Assembly (NCBI GenBank): GCA_003427395.1 | Contig: BFEA01000005.1 | Location: forward strand, 4,616,150-4,637,778 | Direction: 5' to 3' | DNA from: Chara braunii | Lineage: Eukaryota > Streptophyta > Charophyceae > Charales > Characeae | Length of the DNA stretch: 21,629 bases | Part shown: in pieces, positions 1-8,212 of the stretch | Position numbering within the stretch: the first letter of the stretch is position 1 | How the letters are laid out: each line of letters opens with the position of its first letter | Notes under the pieces: model-generated | Database searches by the model: none | Seen by the model: only the letters and a program-made list of their open reading frames with translations | Told to the model about the DNA's origin: nothing | Position numbers and translations under genes: made by a program

Positions 1-289
1 GAAACCCGTACCCCGGCTTGGGCCCCGGGGATCCCCGCGTGACAACCCTGCATCTGACAGACAGCATAGGTAGAACCTTCTTATTCTACTTATTTGCTTT
101 CTGTTCGCGGACTAGTCGAGTAAAAATAGTTCCATTTGTAGGAATCTGGACTTATCTGTTGGACCCAATTGTGTATACGCTGACATTGCCACCGCTTAAT
201 TATTTTATTATTTTATATCGGTTTGGGCACGACGCTGCGGTAGGCAACCAAGTGAAACCTAGTGTAGACAGTGCACATTGCTGTAGCTT
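1..289 (+). other. Element A untranslated leader (partial)
   Basis: This stretch precedes gag and carries no convincing gene. From about base 45 to 289 it aligns with the reverse complement of 13840-14090 in element B. Shared blocks include the tract around the ACTAGTC motif near 112 and the block ending GGTAGGCAACCAAGTG just before 255. It would hold packaging and dimerisation signals in an active copy. The first 40 bases are GC-rich, contain GGGGATCCCC, and do not match B clearly. A short reading frame at 18-293 is judged to be chance. Confidence 0.75.
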
Positions 290-2272
290 ATGAGCGACAG
301 GGAAGACCTTGTGCCAAACGATCGGATCCTGCGTTCGTCAAGACGCCCGTTGGTCCACATAGCATTAGGACCCGAGGGCGACCGTTTTCTGTTCCACCAA
401 CTTAGGGAGAGGCAGCAGCAGCAGCGGAGGGCTAGGGACGCAAAGGCGAGCAGAGCCTTCACAAGCGAGGCAGCTACTTCAGCAGCCAACATGGCCACAT
501 CTGCGCAGCAAAGTTCCCGGGCCAGTAGTCCGGGGACGGTCGGGGCGACGGTCGCACAGACCCTAAGTCAGTCCGCTGGCGTTATGGCAAGCCACAAGTT
601 AGTGTTAACTCCCGAGGAGGTCGCCATTCAGCGAATAAGCGTTCAAGAGGCACAGCTACAGAAGGCATTAGATGAGATACAGGTTGAGAAGGAGAGAATG
701 CTCAAATGTAGATCAAGGATGCAGCAGAGACAAGCGGACATTAGGGAGTTAGAGGAGATGGATTTGACCAAAATGGATGATGATGTGAGGACCGTGAGGA
801 CAGCCCTGTTAGATGTAGTGGAGACGTAGGACTACCATACGTCTCTCTTGCAGGACATTTAGAAGAGTCTGGCCGTGCTGGTCGGGTGAGTGCAGGTCAC
901 ATTATCACCATCTGGGCCAGGTGCGTGGCTCATGGTACAGCCTCCTCCTTTTGTCCCACCAGTAACTGGAGTAGTCCCATACACCATTTCTCCAGCTACC
1001 GTACAGACCGCTTCCCACCTGGGCATGCCTTTGACAAGCGGGTTCGCAGCAGGTCCTAGTGTACAGATTCTTGTACAGACAATGTTCTCTCAACCTCCGT
1101 TGCAGACTGCCGTAACAGGGCAGCCTGCCGTCTCGCAGCCAGCACAGCCGCAAGGCACACAACCCCAACAGCAGCGTGTGCAGCAGCCTGCACCCCAGGG
1201 TCCACGGCTTGGAGTGGTGCAGGCACAGGGACAAGGACAATGGGTCCCAAAGACTGCCATCGCCTCACGGAAACCCTTCTCAGGAGATAAGAAGGGTGAG
1301 GACCTCGACACCTGGTTGAGGTCGGTGCCAGTCTATGTGAAGTGCAAGTTAACCTTGCCTCACGAAGAAGTGCTTGTGGCTCCCTCCTATCTGGAGGGGA
1401 GTGCAGCAAGGTGGTTAAGTGGGTACGCTCAACTACAGGGGTACGATCAAGACTTCCTCGTTCGGGCAATCAACCAGAAATTGGATGACTTCCTCAAGCG
1501 AGTGGAAGAAAGGTGGCATGATCCGCAGGAGACTCAGAAGGCCACTGATTCGATACTGACCCTGAGCTCAAGGAAGTTCAGGTCAGTAAGGGATGCCACG
1601 AACGCAGTTGAGCGTCTGATCTGTGTTCCTGGAGTGCGCTACGACCCCCAGGTCTTGCTTACCACTTACCTGAGATGTTTACCTATAGAGCTCAGGAATC
1701 GGTTGGCAGGTGAGGCTATAATTACGGTACATGACTTCCCCTCGTTCAGCAAGAAGGCTCTAGATCTAGAAGCAAAGATCGACCATGGGCGCCGACCAAC
1801 TACGGACGGTAGGAAGAAGACACTGCCTCCTAACTGGAAGGCTAAGGGGCGCATTATGTTTGTCGATAACGGTGGCTCTACCATAGAGTTAGACGACGAC
1901 TTCCAGGAGGGAGTAAGGTCAGAATCGAGTAGCGCAAAAGCTTTAGGGGGTGGAGGAGTCGCTGCCTCTGTTCAGAAAGGTAAGGCAACCGGTAGACGCC
2001 GTGGAGGTTCCCGGTCAAGGAGTCAAGTAGACCCCAATGCTCCTCCATGGGAGAAAAAGGAGCTTACTGAGGACGTGTAGAAAGATCTTTACTCACAAGC
2101 GGCTTACATTCGTTGTGGTCAATATGGTCATAACCAGATCAAGTGTCGGAACGAGAAGGTAACGGAAAAGATCCCGCCTACGATGGGGCAGGCACCGGTC
2201 TCCTCCACTTCCCAGGGTAGCGATGTCGCCAGCAGTTCTGACATTGCTCCCGGAAACACGTCGAGCCAATAG
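290..2272 (+). pseudogene. gag: Gag of element A, interrupted by four in-frame stops
   Basis: Gag is the structural protein of the retrotransposon particle and binds its RNA. The frame opens with ATG at 290 and stays in the same phase to a TAG at 2270-2272, which element B shares and which is probably the true end (660 codons). Stops at 827-829, 860-862, 887-889 and 2078-2080 break it. At the aligned sites B has Gln (CAA), Gln (CAA), Arg (CGA) and Trp (TGG). In order it has a charged N-terminus with an E/Q-rich, probably coiled-coil stretch (codons about 105-165), a Pro/Gln-rich linker, a retrotransposon-gag capsid region (codons about 325-520, with W, Y and RWL motifs), a basic region, and a zinc knuckle at 2105-2146. 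The first Cys of the CX2CX4HX4C knuckle is Tyr here. The start is supported by the same ATG in B. Confidence 0.88.
2105..2146 (+). other. CCHC zinc-knuckle remnant of Gag A (first Cys lost)
   Basis: In the gag frame this reads YIRCGQYGHNQIKC. A canonical nucleocapsid knuckle is CX2CX4HX4C. The last three ligands (Cys, His, Cys) are correctly spaced, but the first position is TAC (Tyr). The aligned codon in element B at 12014-12016 is TGT (Cys). Loss of this ligand should weaken zinc and RNA binding. It lies just after the TAG at 2078-2080, so it would be reached only by readthrough. Confidence 0.8.
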
Positions 2273-2300
2273 GAATTATAGTTGTTCCTGCTAGGTCAAG

Positions 2301-3041
2301 GTGGTGGATACACCCTCACCATCTCGAGAGATGGCCCAAGCTATTGACTCCGTTGTCGTCCTGCAAACACATTTGGACCAATCAATCCTCTGTTCGATGA
2401 ATGTGTTTGAGTCCTTAGAGGAGCTAGAGGAGGAGTGGTCTAGATCGGACCCACTAGCTTCTTGGACGGTCATGGCAAAAGCTCTTAAGGGTGAGTTATT
2501 CGCCCGCGAGGTAGATATAGGCGGTCGTAAGGCCGGGGCCTTTTACGATACCTGTTCGACGAGGAACTTTATCGATCGCGCTTGTGTTGAACGGCTGCGA
2601 TTAGAGGGGCAACTACAACGCCTCAGTCGACCCATGGAGTCGACGTGTCCCAACAAACAGCGCATGGTAGTCAATGACTATCTCAAAGACATTGAGTGTT
2701 GTCTCCCGTACGCGGGAGGGGAACTGAGACATCGAGTCTTGTTCCTAGTCAGCGATGATCTCCCTATGGATATCTTGTTGGGTATGTACTATCTTTCCGT
2801 TGCACAACCCCAGTTTGACTGGGACCGAAAAGTGGTCAAGCACACTTTGCCCGAAGGGGGGACCGCCAGATTACGTAAGTATAAAGCTAGTAGTCTGATT
2901 GAGTCCTACGGATGCATGAGTACGGCCGCATTTTATAATTATTACAAGCAAAATCCGGAGGAGGGTATGTGCGTAGTGTATGTCTTTGCAGAGGGCGAGC
3001 CGGTGAAAATGCCTCCAAAGATAAGAGGGAGTTCTCGCTAG
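2301..3041 (+). pseudogene. pol: Retropepsin-type aspartic protease of element A (pol, N-terminal part)
   Basis: The protease cuts the Gag-Pol polyprotein. The 246-codon open frame starts at a GTG that is only a frame boundary; the conserved text begins V-D-T-P-S-P-S-R in both copies. The active-site loop at 2541-2558 reads F-Y-D-T-C-S. Canonical retropepsins have D-S/T-G-A/S, so the Gly is replaced by Cys. The second signature, I-L-L-G-M-Y-Y-L, is intact near 2770-2796. The pol frame is +1 relative to gag here, while in element B it is -1, because A lacks one base near 2290. The stop at 3041 is artificial: relative to B there is one extra base near 3022, after which the frame moves and leads into RT. 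Identity as protease is firm; activity is doubtful. Confidence 0.85.
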
Positions 3042-4299
3042 ATACTCTGATCTATTTGAAGAGCCAAAAAGGGTTGTTGAGAGGGAGGTCGTCCACACGA
3101 TAGAGATTATCCCAGGTTCTAGTATTCCGAAGGGTAGGATCTATCGGATGTCTCCATCGGAGCTTGATGAGCTTCGCCGGCAACTCAAGGAACTCATAGA
3201 GAAGGGTTGGATCCGGTCAAGTGTCTCCCCTTACGGATCTCCTATCCCATTCGTACCAAAGAAGGGGGAAACATTGAGGATGTGCATTGACTATAGGGGC
3301 CTCAATGCCATCATTGTGAAGAACGCAGAGCCCCTACCGCGCTTCGATGACTTGTTGGACCGAGTGCAGGGGTGCCGGTACTTCAGTAAGATAGATCTGA
3401 AGTCCAAGTACCATCAGATTGCAATCCGGCCCAAGGATCAACACAAAACAACTTTTCATACCAGGTACGGTCTGTACGAGTTTGTGGTGATGCCTTTCGA
3501 CCTTTGCAATGCTCCTGGCACCTTTCAGCACGCTATGAACCGGATTTTTCATGACTACTTGGAAAAAATTGTCATCATGTACCTCGATGACATACTTATC
3601 TTTAGTAGGACTATCGAGGAGCATGTAGCCCATTCAGACAAAGTTCTTACTCTCCTTCGGCAGCACCAGTTCAAGATCAACCGTGAGAAGTGCGAGTTTG
3701 GGTGCACCCGGATCTTGTATCCGGGTCATGAGATTTCAGCGGAGGGATTGAAGCCCGATGACGAGAAGGTGGTCAGCATTCGTGACCGGCTGCGTCCTCA
3801 TCCTGTGACTGAGATGAGGTCCTTCTTGAGGATGACTGGCTACTACCGCAATTTTGTGAGGAACTATAGCATAGTGGTTGCACCTTTGATGGACCTCATA
3901 CGCCTTGACACCCTGTGGGAGTGGACAGACAGTTGTGAGGCTGCTTTCAAACATCTGAAACACTCCTTAACACACCATGAGGTCTTGAAACTTCCTGATT
4001 CTGATAAGCCATTCATAATAATCACGGGTGCCAGCCAATATGGTATTGGTGTCGTGCTTGCGCAGCAGGAGGGGCCAATGTTAAGGACAGTAGAGTACAT
4101 GTCCAAAAAGATGCCCTCTCGGAAGCTGGCTAAGTCCACCTATGAGAAGAAACTCTATGCGATCTACAAAGCGATAACCCATTGGAGGCATTATCTCCTT
4201 GGGAGATTCTTCTACGCCAGGACAGATCACCAGACCCTGAGGTGGATGAGACCCAGCCGTTGCTCTCCGATGCGTCGAAACGCTGGATTGAAGTCATAG
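3042..4299 (+). pseudogene. pol: Reverse transcriptase and RNase H of element A
   Basis: RT copies the element RNA into DNA and RNase H removes the RNA strand. The conserved text starts near 3042; the ATG at 3148 is internal. RT motifs seen are the primer-grip-like S-P-Y-G-S-P and [22 protein letters not shown] and the catalytic Y-L-D-D at 3580-3591, which is intact. The usual M-P-F-G-L-T-N-A-P is M-P-F-D-L-C-N-A-P (Asp at 3499-3501), as in element B. In RNase H the first catalytic Asp is Gly (GGT, 4027-4029), where B keeps GAT. The later Glu (S-T-Y-E-K) and Asp (R-T-D-H-Q) are present. Near 4247 one base is missing relative to B, so the protein runs out of frame to a stop at 4297-4299, while the true sequence continues in another frame into the integrase. 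Confidence 0.93.
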
Positions 4300-5930
4300 A
4301 GCAGTATGACTTCGAACCCCAGTTTATCAAAGGAGAGTACAACAAGGTCGTTGATGCGCTGTCGCGTAGGCCAGCTTTCCTTGGTGCGCTGATCACTGAG
4401 TTTGGGCTTGCGGACGATGTAACGTCTTTGGTGGTAGCCTATCGCGAGGACCCATTCATGGCAGAGATCATACGCAGACTGGAGGCGAAGGACAAGGTGA
4501 TTTCCGATGAGTTTGTGTTGGTCAATGGCCTGCTGTTCCTCGAAAAGACCGGGAATAAACGTTTGTGTGTGCCAAACCGAGAGTCTTTGCGTAGTTTATT
4601 TTTAGGCGAGTGTCATGATGCCACAGGACATTTTGGCTATAAGAAGAATGCATCAGACTTGCTGCAGCAGTTCTGGTGGCCCACGATGATAAGAGACGCC
4701 AAGTTGTACGTGGAAACTTGTCAGGTGTGTCAGAGAGACAAGCCATGTACACAGGCCCCTCTTGGGCTTCTCAAGCCCCTTCCGATTCCGGAAAGGCCCA
4801 ATGAGAGCCTGTTCATGGATTTCATGGACATGCTGGTCATCAGCAAGAGCAGTATGCGATACGTCTTTGTCATTGTGGATAGGTGTAGTAAGTATGCTAG
4901 GTTGGTCGCAATGCCCGAGACAGCCAAAACCGAGTATGTTATCAGACTGTTCAAGGAGAACTAGGTAAGAGATTTTGGCCTATCAAAGTCTATTGTCAGT
5001 GACAGGGATGTGCATTTCACTAGTGAATTATGGAAATCTGCACCAGTTGAGCAAGGGACACAACAGCAAATGACCTACGGTAACCACCCAGAAGCAAATG
5101 GTCAGGCCGAACAGATGAACCGCGTTGTGCAACATCTATTGAGGCATTTTATTAAGCCCAATCTGGTAGAATGGGACGAAAAGCTTTCTCCCGTCACCAG
5201 CCTATATAACAATGCAGTCCACAGCGCCACGGGAATTAATCCAAATGAAGTACTCCTGACATTCAAGCCTAAACTACCCCTAGACTTCCTACTACCCGAG
5301 AGTCAGCCGGCTGCTCCGCCAAGCAATTTAGAATTCGCCTATCGATACGAACGCCTGATGCAGCAAGTTGTGGAACAGATGCACAAAGCACAAGCGGCGA
5401 TGATTGAATCAGAAAACTGACATCGCCGCCCATCGACATTTCAGGTAGGGGACAGAGTCTGGGTCAACGCTTCTGGACTGGGACAGGAGCATGGGATTTC
5501 CCCCAAGCTCATGCCACATTACTTTGGACCGTGGGAGGTACTTGATATCGTCGGGGAAGACCCTGACGGACCATCCTACGTTATTCGAATCCCTGGACAC
5601 CTTCGCACTTACCCTGTCTTCCACGCCTCCAAACTTGCACCCTTCAAGGAAACTAATCAGCTTCCATCTCGCCGGTCAATGCTGCCCCCAACCATGGATG
5701 GAGAGGTCGACATCGACGACATCGTGGATCACAAAGAAATTCCAGTTCCAAGACCAACAGGCAGGGGCCGTCCTCTGAAGCCGAAGCTGCAATATCACAT
5801 TTGGTTCAGACATCACACTGATCCAAAGGAGGACAGATGGTTTACACGGGAGGAACTGATGCAGACCGCTCCACAAGTTGTCACTAACTATGAGAAGTTG
5901 CTGCAGAAACGAAAGCGCCAGATTGAGTGA
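4249..5930 (+). pseudogene. pol: Integrase with C-terminal chromodomain-like tail of element A, two in-frame stops
   Basis: Integrase joins the cDNA ends to host DNA. A single frame runs to TGA at 5928-5930, broken by TAG at 4962-4964 (TGG in element B) and TGA at 5418-5420. The HHCC zinc-binding domain is complete: His 4614-4616, His 4629-4631, Cys 4719-4721 and Cys 4728-4730. The core DDE residues are visible: Asp 4818-4820 in M-D-F-M-D, Asp 5001-5003 in V-S-D-R-D, and Glu 5109-5111 in Q-A-E-Q-M-N-R. The first stop falls between the two Asp residues, so no complete core can be made. After the G-P-W-E-V region and L-A-P-F-K, the last 75 residues (I-D-D-I-V-D-H-K-E-I, then a basic linker, then a W-F-R-H-H-T-D-P-K-E-D-R-W-F segment) resemble a chromodomain that would guide insertion to heterochromatin. 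The chromodomain call is moderate. Confidence 0.9.
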
Positions 5931-5952
5931 ACTTCTCATAGGACTGCCGAAG

Positions 5953-5966
5953 TATGGAGGAGGGAA
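5953..5966 (+). other. Polypurine tract of element A
   Basis: The sequence TATGGAGGAGGGAA lies directly before the LTR start at TGCGAGGC and 22 bases after the pol stop. It matches the position and sequence of the tract in element B (TATGGAGGACAGAA on the - strand). In LTR elements it is the primer for plus-strand DNA synthesis. Confidence 0.8.
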
Positions 5967-6803
5967 TGCGAGGCTGAAGGCCTCGATAAGCCCTATTGGG
6001 CCCTATTCTCAACAAGAATGGCCACCCTAAGTGAAGACGGGCCTGAAAAGTGACGAGAGGTCTATTTTGGGCTTTTCATGCAACTGGGAAATCCAGGCAG
6101 TGGTGCAGCGCCAGTTGGTTGAATGAGCCAGGCCCTGCCTACCTTTTATGAAACGTATTTGAGGCAGGCCCTGGGCCAGACACGGGGCATGGACTGAACA
6201 CAGGCCACGGCCAGTCGGATACGGGCAGCTACCCCAGGCCCAGTGTCTGATTCCTTGGGACAGGGGCTCGGCCACTTGGGGCCTACCGGAATCTTCTTGG
6301 CAGGGGCCCAGCGCAGCCAGGCAGCACGCAGCAGGCAGGCCACTTCCATAAAGGAAAGTGCCTGCCTCCGCATTGGATATTCGGGCACTTGCTACATGCT
6401 GCGCAAGCGCTGCTGCGCTATCAGCAGAGGGGGTTGTAGAGTTAGCAGTGGGTGTATTCAGAGCTGGTCCTTGAGTAGTAGAGAGTGTAAGTGCATGTAA
6501 GTAGGGAGAGAAGACACAGGGAGATTGTAGACAGAGAGAAGACCAAGAGAGAAGAAGAGACGTACATCGGGAGAGATACTAACCTAAGTGGAGATACTGG
6601 TTATTGGGTTGCGCTGTTGAGCGCCTGTGACTGAAACTCTTAATTGCTTGTATGATAATGTGTTGGAACTCTAAAGCTGCGCTTACTTGGTCTTCGCTTC
6701 TCTGCCCTCCACTGGCCCTCCAGTGTGAACTTCATGTGAGCTCATTCGTGCATGGTGTGTGATTGTGTGCACTCATTGGTGGTGAACTGAGAGGTTCATT
6801 GCA
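5967..6803 (+). repeat. 3' LTR of element A (right end approximate)
   Basis: The left end is firm: it begins TGCGAGGC after the polypurine tract, exactly as both LTRs of element B do. About the first 450 bases (5967-6420) align with the B LTRs, including shared GGCAGGCC-type and CATAAAGGAAAG blocks. From about 6421 onward the sequence has no visible match in the B LTRs. The right end is placed at TTGCA (6799-6803), because B LTRs end CTTGCA. This is inference; an end a few bases later is possible. The second half (6460-6600) is rich in AGAG and GAGA and may be transcribed leader or U5-like sequence. No TATA box could be assigned with confidence. Confidence 0.7.
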
Positions 6804-6834
6804 CACATCATAAAGAACTCAAAAAAAAAAATTA

Positions 6835-6919
6835 GGCCCCGAATAATATTTGGCGGGGCCGAACCGCTTCAGGTTCGGACCCGAACGCCCGTGTAGGTCA
6901 GCCCAGGGGCTTTGGGCTG
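6835..6919. repeat. Three consecutive short hairpins
   Basis: GGCCCCG (6835-6841) pairs with CGGGGCC (6854-6860). CCGAACC (6859-6865) pairs with GGTTCGG (6872-6878). CAGCCC (6899-6904) pairs with GGGCTG (6914-6919). All stems are perfect, with loops of 12, 6 and 9 bases. The first two overlap by two bases, so they are alternative or coaxial. Function unknown. Confidence 0.7.
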
Positions 6920-7155
6920 GTAACCATGCTTCCAAGACTATTTGGAAAAGAAAAAAAAAATGGTCTGCATTTCAACAGTTCTTGGGTGTACCTACTAACA
7001 TGCCGCAAACCCTCCATTAATAGGAGAGTAATAGGGCATTGCTCCACTACTCTCCACATGTGGGAGAGTGAATCTTCCGCTAAAACATGGAAAGATACAC
7101 CACCACTATTTTTGTCTTGTGTGCATGTCCAGAATTGCTATGAGACTCGCAATAG

Positions 7156-7217
7156 CTGAGGAGGGAAAAGAAGTATAGTTTTCTAACTGAGGAGGGAAAA
7201 GAAGTATATTTTTCTCT
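7156..7217. repeat. 31-bp direct tandem repeat, two copies
   Basis: CTGAGGAGGGAAAAGAAGTA is present at 7156-7175 and again at 7187-7206, with similar following bases (TAGTTTTCTAA against TATTTTTCTCT). This is probably a local duplication. Confidence 0.8.
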
Positions 7218-7249
7218 GTCCAAAAGAAGTAGATAGTATACTACACGGC

Positions 7250-7253
7250 ATTG
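7250..7253. repeat. Putative target-site duplication of element B, left copy (ATTG)
   Basis: ATTG directly abuts the LTR end (TGCAAGG) and matches ATTG at 15986-15989 on the other side. Only four bases match; the fifth differs on both sides. It could be chance, but the position is exact. Confidence 0.55.
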
Positions 7254-8176
7254 TGCAAGGGAAATGAGCGATAGCGAATTCCAGAAACCAAGCAGCATCA
7301 TACACATGCAACCAGATAGTCTTGACCTCAGACCAAAAGCAGAATTGAGTTCCACCAAATAAGAGCACAGCAAAAGCTCACAAGTGACAATGTTGGAATA
7401 GTCTCATCATCATCAACAATGAACCAATGTCGAATCCCTATCTAGCGCTCAGCGCCCAAACTACAAATGGCAGATTGTATCTATCCTATCTACGATGCCG
7501 CTAGTGACGTCAACAGCTTCCCGAAGTACGAGCAGATCTCGACCAATGACGTTCGCATCAAGCACCAGGTATGTCCCTTGCTTCACTCACAACCTCGATC
7601 CTCCACGCAGATGCCACATGCACCCGAAGACCACCATGCGCCCCATCCAGCAATGTGCAGGCCAGCTCGGCTATGGCTGCCTGCTTCTTCCCTGCTCGCC
7701 CGTGAGCACGTAGACACTCGCTTTAGCGGTTGGCGCAACAGTGCTTGCGCATAAACAGCGAGTGCCTTAACGTCTAGCCAGCAGCCAGGCCCTTTCCTTT
7801 ATGAAAAGTGGCTGCCAGTCATGGGCTGCCTGGCTGGCTTGGGCCTCTCCCAGGAAGCTTCCGGTAGGCCCCAAGTGGTTGAGCCCCTGTACCAAGGTTT
7901 GGGGAGGTTACCCAAATCCAACTGCCAAGCGACATGTGTTCAGTTCATGCCACGTGTCTAGCCCAGGGCCTGACTCAGATACATTTGGAACAAGGCAGGC
8001 AGGGCCTGGGCTCACTCGACCAACTGACGCTGCGCAACTGCCTGAATTTCCACGTTTGCAACCAATGCAAAAAAAAAAAAGGTCTCTCGTCATTTGGCAG
8101 GCCCGCCTTCACTTAGGGCGGCCATGCATACTGAAGACAGGGCCGGGTAGGGCTTGCCGAGGACAAGGGCCTCACA
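7254..8176 (-). repeat. 3' LTR of element B (923 bp)
   Basis: It aligns end to end with 15098-15985. On the - strand it begins TGTGAGGCC at 8176, right after the polypurine tract, and ends CCTTGCA at 7254. Relative to the 5' LTR it carries an extra segment of about 35 bp around 7532-7567 and lacks a 7-bp block near 7344. Only the first half on the - strand (about 8176 down to 7728) resembles the LTR of element A. Several short ORFs in it are shadows. An A11 run at 8070-8080 varies from the 5' LTR. Confidence 0.92.
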
Positions 8177-8190
8177 TTCTGTCCTCCATA
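8177..8190 (-). other. Polypurine tract of element B
   Basis: On the - strand this reads TATGGAGGACAGAA, immediately before the LTR start. It corresponds to 5953-5966 in element A, with two transversion-type differences inside the purine run. It is the expected plus-strand primer. Confidence 0.8.
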
Positions 8191-8212
8191 CTTCGATAGC
8201 CCTTTGAGAAGT

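Larger units (their letters stand above)
1..6803 (+). mobile_element. Element A: Ty3/gypsy chromovirus-type LTR retrotransposon, 5' LTR outside window, decayed
   Basis: The domain order seen is Gag with a zinc-knuckle remnant, protease, RT, RNase H, integrase (HHCC plus DDE) and a chromodomain-like tail, then a polypurine tract and an LTR beginning TG. PR-RT-RH-IN order is diagnostic of Ty3/gypsy, and the tail after integrase points to chromoviruses. The left end is cut by the window edge: bases 1-289 align with the leader of element B and not with its LTR. Against element B I find five stop codons inside the coding frames and three one-base indels, plus loss of the RNase H Asp and a zinc-knuckle Cys. 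The copy cannot be autonomous. The right end at about 6803 is inferred from a TTGCA terminus like that of element B; no target-site duplication can be tested because the left LTR is missing. Confidence 0.93.
6804..7253. other. Spacer between the two convergent elements; hairpins and a short tandem repeat, no gene
   Basis: This 450-bp stretch separates the 3' LTRs of elements A and B. It starts with an A-rich run (6821-6831), followed by three consecutive hairpins (6835-6919). A further inverted repeat pairs 7049-7055 (ACTCTCC) with 7063-7069. A 31-bp tandem repeat (CTGAGGAGGGAAAAGAAGTA core) starts at 7156 and again at 7187. Short ORFs here show no recognisable protein. The last four bases, ATTG (7250-7253), are one copy of the putative target-site duplication of element B. 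Confidence 0.6.

Noticed and set aside
1056-1469. Antisense ORFs over gag and pol of both elements
   Set aside because: Shadows of the coding frames; no independent protein features.
7801-8199. 132-codon + strand ORF and its twin at 15533-15925
   Set aside because: Both lie antisense in the LTRs of element B and are matched because the LTRs are copies of each other.
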